From: Scytalidium lignicola
Taxonomy: Eukaryota; Ascomycota; Leotiomycetes
Direction of reading: 5' to 3'
DNA length: 36,566 nucleotides
NCBI GenBank assembly: GCA_002812745.2
Contig: NCSJ02000400.1
Location: forward strand, 1-36,566
Positions within the stretch are counted from its first letter, which is position 1; the number at the start of each line of letters is the position of its first letter. The position numbers were made by a program, and so were the translations under genes. A model generated the notes under the pieces. It saw only the letters and a list, made by a program, of their open reading frames with translations, made no database searches and was not told the DNA's origin. Positions 10,149 through 22,198 of this stretch are shown one piece after another.

Positions 10149-10812
10149 TTAAGCTAATTCCTGAGCTTCCTGCCTTGTTAAGGAACTTGTATAAACTAAC
10201 TATTTCCTAGATCTACATAGTTTTTGTTGTAATTTTGCATTTTCAACTTATAATCTCTTATTATCCTCAGTTATAAATATTATATTGTACATAACCATTT
10301 CATACCCTTTGAATGCTTGATTTATAACTGTTTTTATAAGAGTTATAAGGTTATGCTGTTCTTTAAGCAATTACTGAATAGACTGAGATTGCAAATGTAA
10401 TTGAACAGGGTTATAAAGTGTTTGTAGAACTTATTATACTCCAAGATTGCTATTACGGGTATTTCTTGGAGGTGTAAGTGTCTGATCAACCTGAACATAT
10501 AATTTGGCTAGTATACACTCTAGTTTATAAGGAATCAATCTAGTAATTACAAATCTACTTTGAATAGTTGTTAATTTGAAAGTTTGTTGATATACAATTA
10601 GATATAACTCTAGGAAATCCTTCTTGTTGATATGTTGAATTTTATTATATACTTTGTTTTTAAGCTGAGTATTATATATGTGTTTGAAAACCGAAAAACA
10701 AGTTACATCAAGTAGTTGAAGAAGATGTAATAAATGAGGAGGTATGCAAATCAGAACAATTTTGTGCTAAGTGTAAAATAAGTTGAATTTAAGAACTATA
10801 TAGCTATTATGG
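10149..10812 (-). pseudogene. pogo-2 transposase, C-terminal part
   Basis: This stretch is collinear with the C-terminal part of the pogo-1 transposase: DDE_1 tail, then the coiled segment, ending at the equivalent of position 4666. It is full of stops. The N-terminal part lies at 30271-31124 beyond the gypsy insertion. The junctions read through directly once the gypsy element and one TATGG are removed. Confidence 0.8.
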
Positions 10813-10937
10813 TGTTAGGGCTATGGTTTAGGGCTATGTTACGCTTAGTCATCTATTCACTTAGTCATCTTGCATCCTTGGTTAGCCTTAATCTCTATAG
10901 CTTTTAGTTGCTCCGTAAAGCCTCAAAATAGAACCAT
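10813..10937 (+). repeat. Gypsy 5' LTR, first part
   Basis: This is the first 125 bp of the gypsy 5' LTR, cut by the copia array after the target pentamer ACCAT (10933-10937). The remaining 42 bp are at 22199-22240. Confidence 0.9.
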
Positions 10938-11153
10938 TGTTAAGCAAATACCCTTATTGGAGTATGACTCCTAGTAGGGTTTAGCTAACAGTAGAAGCAA
11001 GGCGTGGGTGGAACAGGAGCTCAATTGACTTAACTAGAGTAACTATATAACTACGTTACTTGACCTCCTGGCTACGCGTTATATAGATCACGTGATCACG
11101 TGATCTAGGAACGCGGGGTCACAGGATTTCCCCTGCACCCTATTTTCTCAACA
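10938..11153 (-). repeat. Copia LTR 1 (3' LTR of copy A)
   Basis: This 216-bp LTR differs from LTR 3 at one position and from LTR 2 at three. A 22-bp perfect palindrome at 11085-11106 contains two CACGTG boxes. A polypurine tract (minus-strand GAGGGGGAG, at 11154-11167) adjoins it. Confidence 0.95.
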
Positions 11154-11209
11154 CTCCCCCTCAGGGAACATCCCATACAGCTGCCTTACTATATTGCTCG
11201 GTTGTCGTA

Positions 11210-14200
11210 CTAGTTCGACAATGGCCTGTCAGATAACCCTATCTGATTTTTGAACCTCTCGAAAGCAACTCGCTGAAGTGGCTTGGTGAACCCATCTGCA
11301 ATCATCTCAGTGGTTGGTACGAAGTCAACGCGTAGTCGTCCCTTCTCTCCAAGGTCGCGGATGTAATGATAGCAGATGTCAATATGCTTTGACCTTTCAT
11401 GGAGATGCAGGTTCTTTGTCAGAGCAATTGCTCCTTGGTTGTCACCAAGCATCTGAACAAGGTTAGCATTTTCCCTAATGTAATTAAGCCATTTCAAGTC
11501 TCGAAATATTTAAGCGACCCATTGTCCTTGCTTTGTACATGTTGATAAAGCCATATATTCAGATTCACAACTTGTCATAGCTACTGACTTTTGTTTCTTG
11601 CTTGACCATGAGATCGGTCCATTGTAAAACATCACAATGTTTCCGGAGATGCTTTTACGATCATGCTTGTCATTTGCCCAATCTGCATCTGAGTATACAA
11701 CAAAGTGCTTGTATACTCCCCCTGGACTATACCGTAGTCGTAACTTGATTGTTGATCTAAGGTACCGCATGAGGTTCTTTAGTGCATGTCCGTGGTGTTT
11801 GACAGGATCGCTTATGAATTGACTAAGCTTTCCTATTACAAATGCAATGTCAGGCCTTGTGAATATCATAGTAAACAAGATGCTTCCAATGCCTTGTTGA
11901 TACTCCCTAACATTAATACGAGTATCATCGTCAGTCGCTGGTCGGAGAGATTCATAATCTGCAGCAGGAATCTTCTTGGTTTTATGCTTTCCAGTAGTAA
12001 TGCTAAATCTATCAAGAACCATGGTTAAGTATTGTTCTTGGTCAATTTCAATTGATCGGTTCTTTCTATCGCGAGTAACTCTTACGCCAAGGATCTTTCC
12101 AATCTCCCCCAGGTTCTTGGCATTAAATCTCCCTGATAACTGTTGGAAGAATCGATCAATTTGGTGTTAGGATTTGGCTGCAGCTACAATATCATCGACA
12201 TAGACAAGTAACGATGTGCCAGTTTGATCATTAGTGAAAAGGCATGGGTCAGCTAGACTTTGTTTAAAACCCCATTTGAGCAGTTCAGTTCTTATCAGAA
12301 TATTCCAGTCATGAGCAGCTTACTTCAAACCATATAAACTCCGAAGCGCATAAAGTGCATATCCTCTTTTTACAGGGACTCCAGGTGGTGCAGCAAGATA
12401 GATTTTTTCTTTGAGATGAGATTCTGTGAATGCGTTTTTGATATCATATTGATAGCATTCAAGATTCTCTGCAACAACAATTGCAAGGAATAATCGGAGG
12501 GTATCCATCCTGACTGTTAGAGCAAAAGTCTTCAAATAGTCTTCTCCATGAACTTGGCTAAATCCTCTTGCTACTAGACATGCCTTAAATCGTTCGATAG
12601 TACCATCCACATTTGTCTTGACAGCATATACCCATTTGCACAAGACCAGATTTGCCCCCTTTAGCGAAATTACTTCCTCCCAAGTGCCATTGATGTGAAG
12701 TGATAATAATTCTTCTGCCATTGCATCTTTCCATTGTTAGGAGTATTTTTCGTCATTAATAGCTTGGTTATATGTCTATGGAATTTTGATGCCATGAACC
12801 TCAGTTGCTAGGAATGCAGTTTTATCTTCATCAAAGTTCTCGGGTAGAAGGTCAGTAGTATCAAAGTCGACTTGAGCTAACATTGCCTTTACAATCTTTG
12901 AGAATCGTTCTTCTTCTAGTGCCGAGGATTCTGATCTCTTCCGCTTCGACCTTGTGAAGTATTAAGGCGCGTCGTCATTGGTTGACATCTTTCTGACTTC
13001 AGGGCCTTGTCATACTGGTACGACAAAGGCCGTAGTTGACTCCTTAGTCGGTAAGCCTAGAGTTGAGATCTCTTCTTGAGCTGAGGTAAGCTTGGTATCT
13101 AGCAGAATCAGTTCCAGAGTTTGGTTGTTTGGAATTTGTTCAGTAGTATCCTTAACCAAAGGCTTTGGTTCTCTAGCAACTTTGTCGGTTTCCATTGGAA
13201 AATCTTCCTCTGTGAATGCAGGCACATTTGGCGGTGGGGTGAATGGTGGAATTATGACTTGAGGAGTAGTTTTGAGTCTTGGTAGGTTATCTAAGGTTGC
13301 TTTGGTTAAGATTGTTTCTGTATTGGCATCCTTTTTCGGCCTCCCCCTTGGTTTACAGTCAGACATTGTGTTTGGTGTTCCTTGCGATCCAGCTTCACAA
13401 TTTCTGATTCGTAAATCAACTGTACCTCCTTTAGTATTTTCGTCCACTATGATTCTACTTAACCATGCAATGTAACCTAATTCTGGAGAATAAACCTTGA
13501 ACTGTTTCGATGTCTTTGCATACCCCATGAAAACTCCAACTCTTCCTGGATTCACAAGTTTATCATGACGTTGGTAGGCTGGAATCGTTTTTGGGTTAAC
13601 ATATGAGTAGCATTTGCTCCCCTATACCCGGATATGATCGATTGATGGAGTAACTCCAGTCCATGCTTCTTCGGGACTGACAGTCTTGCCGTTGATTACT
13701 GGTCCTGTGTCTGTCCGATTCCTTAGGTATACGTCGGCTTCAATTGCCTCATCCCAGAATTCAAGCGGCAAATCTGCTTCTTTAAGCATTACTCTCATGT
13801 CTGCTTCAACAGTGTTAATGTTCTGTTCCGCTAGCCCATTTTGGTATGAAGATGCAATAGTTGTAGGTTGAGATTCAACTCCTTGATTGATTCGCCATCC
13901 TTCAATTACTTGTAAGAGTTCTGGTGCATTGTCTGATCTTGCTACTTTAATTTTCGTTTCAGCTTGTAATTCAACTACTGTTTTCCAGACCTCTAATTCT
14001 CCCTGAGCATCACTCTTATTACTAAGTGGTAATACCCAATTCTTTCGTGTGAAATTGTCGATTATGAGGAGGAAGTATTTATTTCCTCGAAGTGATTGAG
14101 GGAAAGGTCTTGCAACATCAAACTAGATCAGTACTAGCTTTGTTGTCTTGTGTTGAGCAAGCTCTTTTGGTATATAGTTCTTGAGCTTAGTGATTGCACA

Positions 14201-15940
14201 TACTTCACAGATTTTGCGTTTTCGTGGGACCTTGATTAGGGTTTCGAGAGTTGTAACCTTATGAAGATTTCTGATCTTCTTTGGCCCAAGATATGCAAAA
14301 CGTCGATGGAACAACAGGTATCGTTCCTTCTCAGTATCCTTTAACTCTGGCTCATTGGTTTGATTGTCATTTGCATGAGTTTGTATCTCAGTTGTCTTCT
14401 CATCAAGTTCTACACTTGGAAATGCCGTTTCCTCATATCCTTTTGATACATGCAATACAATGTACAATCCATTTTTCATTGTAGCAGTCACAATCTTCTT
14501 GTTGCCATTCATGAAGTACATTTTGGTGGCATTAAATAAACCCTTCAGTCCAGCTTGACATAAGCGTCTAGCAAAAAGTAAATTAACTCCTAAATCTGGG
14601 ACGTATAAAACATCTTGTAATAGCATTGAAGATCCATCATCACACTTCAGTTCAGCTAATCCTTTGTATTCTGCAAACATCTCTCCCCCTCCAACCTTAA
14701 TCCGTCGACGCTTGATCGGAATCATGTGCTTAAAGATTGACGGTTGGTCAGACATGTATGAGGATACGCCTGTGTCACTAGGCCAAGATTGGGGGATAGC
14801 CTTACTGAGTTCTTCTTTTGATAAATGACAAGTTTCAGTGACTTCAAGCTGTTCAGGATCAGAGTCGGTAGTTGAGTCGCTGATATCGGAAGAGGAAGAA
14901 AGGTCAGTATCTGACTTAGTAGTTGCACGGTAACCATACTGTTTTGGAGTGGATTTCTTGCTAGATGGCTTGGAGGAAGACTTGGTATTAGAGTGCTTAT
15001 CCTTGTCAAAACTGTTTTCCCGGAGTCGCACGGCCTTCTTCTCTTTCTTTTCACGAAGGTGCTTTCTTAGTAATTTTCCAGCAAGATCTAAGTGTTTGCA
15101 ATTCCGAAAATAATGATTGCCTTTGCATAAGTAACACTTAAGATCAGGTCGGCTACCTCCGGATTCAGTTAACCTAGATCTATTGCGACAGGAAGATGAA
15201 TTGTGCTGACTGGTTCTTGCGATATGAGCATTGTCCTTGTCTGATTCCTCGCGGAGTTCTTCCTCTTGTTCATTGAGCATTTTGATCTTCTCTTCGATAG
15301 ACAAAGAAGGTTAAGTGATAAATCCACGAGTAATTAGCTTGTAGGCATTCAGGAATGCTCTTGTGAGGATAAGGAAAAGAGCTTCGTCAGAATATGCTGT
15401 CTTCAGGGCAGCGTTTGCAGCAATAGCCTTGCGACGATACTCCTTCAGTTTAGTCCATGCTACATCTAAACCTTTCTTATCATCAAACTCGAATGTCTGC
15501 AATTTGGTCATGTACTGATAAGCAGTTGTTTGACTTGTCTTGCTGTATTTGAGTTTCAAGTAATTCCAAAATTCTTTGATCTTCTCATATTCGCCAATCG
15601 CAGATTTATCATCAGTGCTAAGAGCAGTACTGATAAGGAAGAATGCCTTCGCTTGGTCACGCTTGTATTCCTTAGCCTTCTCTTCGTTCCATGTGCCTCC
15701 AAGTTGTTCGAATTGGGAAGTGAGCTTGTTGGCTTCTGGTTCACCGTTGTCAGATGATATTGGCGTCTTGATTGTTGGGGTAGAGCCAAGGACTCTTTTG
15801 ATCCACGCGTACTCATGCTTGGTGACTTCAATGACGTAGAATATGTCCTTGCCTTCCAGCTTAAACTTCATGTCCTGAAACCATATCTCATAATTCTCTT
15901 GAGTAAGCACCGGGATACGGTAATGTTCCTTGTTGTCCAT
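11210..15940 (-). pseudogene. Copia polyprotein, copy A (gag-protease-integrase-RT-RNase H), broken by stops
   Basis: One continuous frame of 4,731 nt runs from ATG 15940 to the stop at 11210 with no frameshift, but with about ten in-frame stops. In order: the capsid part of gag (to 15314), a Cx2Cx3Hx4C zinc knuckle (about 15098-15136), an aspartic protease with PSDTG (about 14770-14785), and the integrase HHCC zinc domain (about 14190-14330). Next come the integrase core (about 13560-14120, SDNAPE), RT with YVDD at 12191-12202, and RNase H with DADWAND near 11670-11690. This is the Ty1/copia order. Most stops read CAA, CAG or CGA in copy B, so they are C-to-T changes on the coding strand. 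Stops at 15311, 13622 and 12320 are shared with copy B. Confidence 0.95.
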
Positions 15941-16235
15941 TATGTATGTTATTTCGGGGTTATAAGAGGACGATGAGAAATGTTGGTTATGTCGGATAGA
16001 AGGTGTTGAATGTCGAATATGTCGGGTTCGATATTTGACGTGGTGAAGATGTGAAGATTTGCGTGTCGACCTGATCGCACACGACTTGGTTCCCTTGTCG
16101 TACTGGTACGACAACCAGAGGAGGTGGAATAAAGAGTGCTCTCGATCCCTGCTTCGAATCGCAGACAGTCTTATTCAGTTGATAGTCGATTCCTTGCGCG
16201 AATTGTAGACGAGGTAGGTCCTGACTCGACCTGTT

Positions 16236-16317
16236 GTCTTTGAGACGCTCACAGCTCTCGGGACGATGGTCCAAGGGTCTTTGAGACGCACACAGCTCTC
16301 AGGGCGATGGCCCAGGA
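16236..16317 (-). repeat. Tandem repeat in the copia leader
   Basis: A 41-bp unit starting GTCTTTGAGACGC and ending GATGG(T/C)CCA occurs twice in a row between the LTR and gag. It is flanked by a second pair, ATTCCTT-CG-AATTGTAGACG, at about 16190-16212 and 16321-16343. The same arrangement recurs 5,520 bp on, at 21756-21837. Confidence 0.75.
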
Positions 16318-16448
16318 TCAATTCCTTCCGCTAATTGTAGACGGTTGGTTTCTACTCGAACCGTAGGGGTGCTTGTGGTACTAGTACTGCAAACGTACGA
16401 TCGTACTCCCCCTGAAGCTGTTCCTAATTGCCTTGGCAAACCCGGGCA

Positions 16449-16457
16449 CTCATAACC
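16449..16457 (-). promoter_or_regulatory. Copia primer-binding site, probable half-tRNA iMet type
   Basis: Directly after the LTR end the plus strand reads CTCATAACC, which is the anticodon-loop sequence of initiator tRNA-Met (anticodon CAU). Priming by an internal half of iMet tRNA is established for Drosophila copia. The same site follows LTR 3 at 21969-21977. Confidence 0.6.
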
Positions 16458-16673
16458 TGTTAAGCAAATACCCTTATTGGAGTATGACTCCTAGTAGGGT
16501 TTAGCTAACAGTGGAAGCAAGGCGTGGGTGGAACAGGAGCTCAATTGACTTAACTAGAGTAACTATAGAACTACGTTACTTGACCTCCTGGCTACGCGTT
16601 ATATAGATCACGTGATCACGTGATCTAGGAACGCGGGGTCACAGGATTTCCCTTGCACCCTATTTTCTCAACA
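16458..16673 (-). repeat. Copia LTR 2 (middle LTR, shared by both copies)
   Basis: It serves as 5' LTR of copy A and 3' LTR of copy B. It differs from LTR 3 at two positions, one of them a T/G transversion. It is followed on the plus side by the copy-B polypurine tract at 16674-16687. Confidence 0.95.
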
Positions 16674-16729
16674 CTCCCCCTCAGGGAACATCCTATACAG
16701 CTGCCTTACTATATTACTTGGTTGTCGTA

Positions 16730-19700
16730 CTAGTTCGACAATGGCCTGTCAGATAACCCTATCTGATTTTTGAACCTCTCGAAAGCAACTTGCTGAAGTG
16801 GCTTGGTGAACCCATTTGCAATCATCTCAGTGGTTGGTACGAAGTCAATGTGTAGTCGTCCCTTCTCTCCAAGGTTGCGGATGTAATGATAGCAGATGTT
16901 AATATGCTTTGACCTTTTATGGAGATGTGGGTTCTTTGTCAGAGCAATTGCTTCTTGGTTGTCACCGAGCATCTGAACAAGGTTGGCATTTTCCTTAATG
17001 TAATTAGGCCGTTTCAAGTCTTGAAATATTTGAGCGACCCATTGTCCTTGCTTTGTACATGTTGATAAAGCCATATATTCAGATTTGCAACTTGACGTAG
17101 TTACTGACTTTTGTTTCTTGCTTGACCATGAGATTGGTCTATTGTAAAACATCATAATGCTTCTGGAGATGCTTTTATGATTATGCTTGTCATTTGCCCA
17201 ATCTGCATCTGAGTATATAACAAAGTGCTTGTATACTCTCCCTGGATTATATTGTAGTCGTAACTTGATTGTTGATCTAAGGTACCACATGAGGTTCTTT
17301 AGTGTATGTCCGTGGTGTTCGACAGGATTGCTTATGAATTGACTAAGCTTTCCTATTACAAATGCAATGTCAGGCCTTGTGAATATCATAGCAAACAAGA
17401 TGCTTTTAATGCCTTGTTGATACTCCTTAACATTAATATGAGTATCATCGTCAGTCGCTGGTTGGAGAGATTCATAATCTGCAGTAGGAATCTTCTTGGT
17501 TTTATGCTTTCTAGCAGTAATGCCAAATCTATTAAGAACTATGGTTAAGTATTGTTCTTGGTCAATTTCAATTGATCGGTTCTTTTTATCGTGAGTAACT
17601 CTTGTGCTAAGGATCTTTCCAATCTCTCTTAGGTTCTTGGCATTAAATCTCCTTGATAGCTGTTGGAAGAATTGATTAATTTGGTGTTGGGATTTGGCTG
17701 CAGTTATAATATCATCGACATAGACAAGTAACGATACGCTAGTTTGATCATTAGTGAAAAGGCATGGGTTAGCCAGACTTTGTTTAAAACCCCATTTGAG
17801 CAGTTTAGTTCTTATCAGAATATTCCAGTCGCGAGCAGCTTACTTCAAACTATATAAACTCTGAAGTGTATGAAGTGTATATCCTCTTTTTACAGGGACT
17901 CTAGGTGGTGTAACAAGATAGATTTTTTCTTTGAGATGAGATTCTGTGAATGTGTTTTTGATATCAAATTGATAGTATTTAAGATTCTCTGCAGTAACAA
18001 TTGCAAGGAATAATCGGAGGGTATCCATCTTGACTGTTGGAGCAAAAGTCTCCAAATAGTCTTCTCTATAAACTTGGCTAAATCCTCTTGCTATTAGACG
18101 TGCCTTAAATCGTTTGATAATACCATCTACATTTGTCTTGATAGTATATACCCATTTGCATGAGACTAGATTTGTCCCCTTTGGCGGAATTACTTCCTCT
18201 TAAGTGTTATTAGTGTGAAGTAATAGTAATTCTTCTGCTATTGTATTTTTCTATTGTTGGGAGTATTTTTCGTTATTAATAGCTTGGTTATATGTCTGTA
18301 GAATTTTGATGCCATGAACCTTAGTTGCTGGGAATGTAGTTTCATCTTCATCAAAGTTCTTAGGTAGAAGGTTAGTAGTATCAAAGTCGACTTGAGTTAA
18401 CATTGCCTTTACAATCTTTGAGAATTATTCTTCTTCTAGTGCTAAGGATTCTAATCTCTTTTACTTTGACCTTGTAAAGTATTGAGGTGTGTCGTCATTG
18501 GTTGACATCTTTCTGACTTCAAGGTTTTGTTGTACTGGTATGATAAGGGCTGTAGTTGACTCCTTAGTCGGTAAGCCTGGAGTTGAGATCTCTTCTTGAG
18601 CTGAGGTAAGCTTGGTATCTAGCAGAATTGGTTCCAGAGTTTAGTTGTTTGGAATTTGTTTAGTAGTATCCTTAACCAAAGGCTTTGGTTCTTTAGTAAC
18701 CTTATTGGTTTCCATTGGAAAATCTTCTTCTGTGAATGTAAGCACATTTAGCGATGGGGTGAATGGTGGAATTATGACTTGAGGAGTGGTTTTGAGTCTT
18801 GGTGGGTTATCTAAGGTTGCTTTGGTTAAGATTATTTCTGTATTAGCATCCTTTTTCGGCCTCCCCCTTGGTTTACAGTCAAATATCATGTTTGGTGTTC
18901 CTTGCAATCTAGCTTCACAATTTCTGATTTGTAAATTAACTGTACCTTCTTTAGTATTTTTGTCTACTATGATTTTACTTGACTGTGTAGTGTAACCTAG
19001 TTCTAGAGAATAAACCTTGAACTGTTTTGATATCTTTGTGTACCCTATGAAAACTCTAACTCTTCCTGGATTCACAAGTTTATCATGACGTTGGTGGGCT
19101 AGAATTGTTTTTGGGTTAATATATGAGTAGTATTTGCTTCTCTATACTTGGATATGATCGATTGATGGAGTAGCTTCAGTCTATGCTTCTTCGGGACTAA
19201 CAGTCTTGCTGTTGATTGTTGGTCCTATGTCTGTCCGATTCCTTAGGTATACGTTGGCTTCAATTGCCTTATCCTAGAATTTAAGTGGTAAATCTGCTTC
19301 TTTAAGCATTGCTCTTATGTCTGCTTCAACAGTGTTAATGTTCCGTTCTACTGGCCCATTTTAGTATGAAGATGCAATAGTTGTAGGTTGAGATTTGACT
19401 CCTTGATTGATTTGCTATCTTTCAATTGCTTGTAAGAGTTCTGGTGCATTGTTTAATCTTGTTGCTTTAATTTTCATTTCGGCTTGTAATTCAACCGCTG
19501 TTTTCCAGACCTCTAATTCTCCTTGAGCATTACTCTTATTACTAAGTGGTAATACCCAATTCTTGTGTGTGAAATTGTTGATTATGAGGAGGAAGTATTT
19601 ATTTCCTCGAAGTGATTGAGGGAAAGGTCTTGCAACATCAAACTGGATCAGTGCTAGCTTTGTTGTCTTATGTTGAGCAAGCTCTTTTGGTATATAGTTC

Positions 19701-21460
19701 TTGAGCTTAGTGATTGCACACACTTCACAGATTTCGCGTTTTCGTAGGACCTTGATTGGGGTTTCGAGAGTTGTAACCTTATGAAGATTTCCGATCTTCT
19801 TTGGCCTAAGGTGTGCAAAATGTCGATAGAACAACAGGTATTGTTCCTTCTTAGTATTCTTTAACTTTGGCTCATTGGTTTGATTGTCATTTACATGAGT
19901 TTGTATCTTAGTTATCTCCTTATCAAGTTCTACACTTGGAAATGTTGTTTCCTCATATCCTTTTGATACATGTGATACAATGTACAATCCATTTTTCATT
20001 ATAACAATCACAATCTTCTTGTTACTATTCATGAAGTACATTTTGATAGTATTAAATGAACTCTTCAGTCCAGCTTGACATAAGCGTCTAGCAAAAAGTA
20101 AATTAACTCCCAAATCTGGGACGTATAAAACATCTTGTAATAGCATTGAAGATCCATTATCACACTTCAGTTTAGCTAATCCTTTGTATTCTGCAAACAT
20201 CTCTCCTCCTCCAACCTTAATCCGTCGATGCTTGATCGGAATCATGTGCTTAAAGATTGACGGTTAGTCAGACATGTATGAGGATGTGCTTGTGTTACTA
20301 GGCTAAGATTGGGGGATGGCCTTATTGAGTTCTTCTTTTGATAAATGACAAGTTTCAGTGACTTTAGGTTGTTCAGGATCAGAGTTGGTAATTGAGTTGT
20401 TGATATCGGAAGAGGAAGAAAGGTTAGTATCTGACTTAATAGTTGCATGGTAGTTATACTGTTTTGGAGTGGATTTCTTGCTAGATGGCTTGGAGGAAGA
20501 CTTGGTATTAGAGTGCTTATCCTTGTCAAAATTGTTTTCTTAGAGTCATGTAGCCTTCTTCTCTTTCTTTTCGCGAAGGTGCTTTCTTAGTAATTTTCTA
20601 GCAAGATCTAAGTGTTTGCAATTTTGAAAATAATGATTGCCTTTGCATAAGTGACACTTAAGATCAGGTTGGCTACCTCCAGATTCAGTTGACCTAGATC
20701 TATTGCGATGGGAAGATGAATTGTGCTGACTGGTTCTTATGATATGAGCATTGTCCTTGTCTGATTCCTCATGGAGTTCTTCCTCTTGTTCATTAAGCAT
20801 TTTGATCTTCTCTTTGATAGACAAAGAAGATTAAGTGATAAATCCACGAGTAATTGGCTTGTAAACATTCGGGAGTGCTCTTGTAAGGATAAGGAAAAGA
20901 GTTTTGTCAGAATATGTTGTCTTTAGGGCAACGTTTGCAACAATAGCCTTGTAACAATACTCCTTCAGTTTAGTCCATGTTGCATTTAAACTTTTCTTAT
21001 CATCAAACTTGAATATTTGCAATTTGGTCATGTACTGATGAGTAGTTGTTTGACTTGTCTTGTCGTATTTGAGTTTTAAGTAATTTCAAAATTCTTTGAT
21101 CTCCTTATATTCACCAATCACAGATTTATCATTAGTGCTAAGAGTAGTACTGATAAGGAAGAATGCCTTCGCTTGGTCATGCTTGTATTCCTTAGCCTTC
21201 TCTTCGTTCCATGTACCTCCAAGTTGTTCGAATTGGGAAGTGAGCTTGTCAGCTTCTGGTTCACTGTTATCAGATGATATTGGCATCTTGATTGTTGGGG
21301 TAAAGCTAAGGACTCTTTTGATCCATGCGTACTCATGCTTGGTGACTTCAATGACGTAGAATATGTTCTTGCCTTCTAGCTTAAACTTCATGTCCTAAAA
21401 CCATATCTTATGATTCTCTCGAGTAAGCACCGGGATACGGTAATGTTCCTTGTCGTCCAT
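16730..21460 (-). pseudogene. Copia polyprotein, copy B, heavily mutated
   Basis: The frame is exactly the length of copy A (4,731 nt, ATG at 21460, stop at 16730) with the same domain order and no indels. Coding-strand G-to-A changes dominate. They turn Asp, Glu, Arg, Ala, Val and Gly into Asn, Lys, His, Thr, Ile and Ser, and Trp codons into stops. The protease motif reads NTS-like instead of DTG in part. It cannot make an active polyprotein. Confidence 0.95.
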
Positions 21461-21755
21461 TGTGTATGTTATTTCGGGGTTATAGGAGGACGACGAGAAG
21501 TGTTGGTTATGTTGGATAGAAGGTGTCGAATGTCGAATATGTCGGGTTCGATATTTGACGTGGTGAAGATGTGAAGATTTGCGTGTCAACCTGATCGCAC
21601 ACGACTTAGTTCCCTTGTCATACTAGTACAACAACCAGAGGAGGTGGAATAAAGAGTGCTCTCGATCCCTGCTTCGAATCGCAGACAGTCTTATTCAGTT
21701 GATAGTCGATTCCTTGCGCGAATCGTAGACGGGGTAGGTCCTGACTCGACCTGTT

Positions 21756-21837
21756 GTCTTTGAGACGCTCACAGCTCTCGGGACGATGGTCCAAGGGTCT
21801 TTGAGACGCACACAGCTCTCAGGGCGATGGCCCAGGA
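21756..21837 (-). repeat. Tandem repeat in the copy-B leader
   Basis: This is the copy-B equivalent of 16236-16317 and is identical to it over the compared stretch. Confidence 0.75.
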
Positions 21838-21977
21838 TCAATTCCTTCCGCTAATTGTAGACGGTTGGTTTCTACTCGAACCGTAGGGGTGCTTGTGGTA
21901 CTAGTACTGCAAACGTACGATCGTACTCCCCCTGAAGCTGTTCCTAATTGCCTTGGCAAACCCGGGCACTCATAACC

Positions 21978-22193
21978 TGTTAAGCAAATACCCTTATTGG
22001 AGTATGACTCCTAGTAGGGTTTAGCTAACAGTGGAAGCAAGGCGTGGGTGGAACAGGAGCTCAATTGACTTAACTAGAGTAACTATATAACTACGTTACT
22101 TGACCTCCTGGCTACGCGTTATATAGATCACGTGATCACGTGATCTAGGAACGCGGGGTCACAGGATTTCCCCTGCACCCTATTTTCTCAACA
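21978..22193 (-). repeat. Copia LTR 3 (5' LTR of copy B)
   Basis: This 216-bp outer LTR differs from LTR 1 at one position. It is followed by the ACCAT duplication and then the rest of the gypsy LTR. Confidence 0.95.
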
Positions 22194-22198
22194 ACCAT

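Larger units (their letters stand above)
10938..22193 (-). mobile_element. Ty1/copia tandem array, LTR-internal-LTR-internal-LTR
   Basis: Three 216-bp LTRs (10938, 16458, 21978) separate two internal regions with an exact 5,520-bp period and no net indels. The array is flanked by one ACCAT duplication (10933-10937 and 22194-22198), so it behaves as a single integration that became tandem. The elements are read on the minus strand. LTRs start TGTTGAGAAAATAGGG and end GCTTAACA in that direction. Confidence 0.95.

Noticed and set aside
16236..16317. CRISPR-like or regulatory array in the copia leader
   Set aside because: Only two adjacent units without spacers, repeated because the whole element is duplicated.
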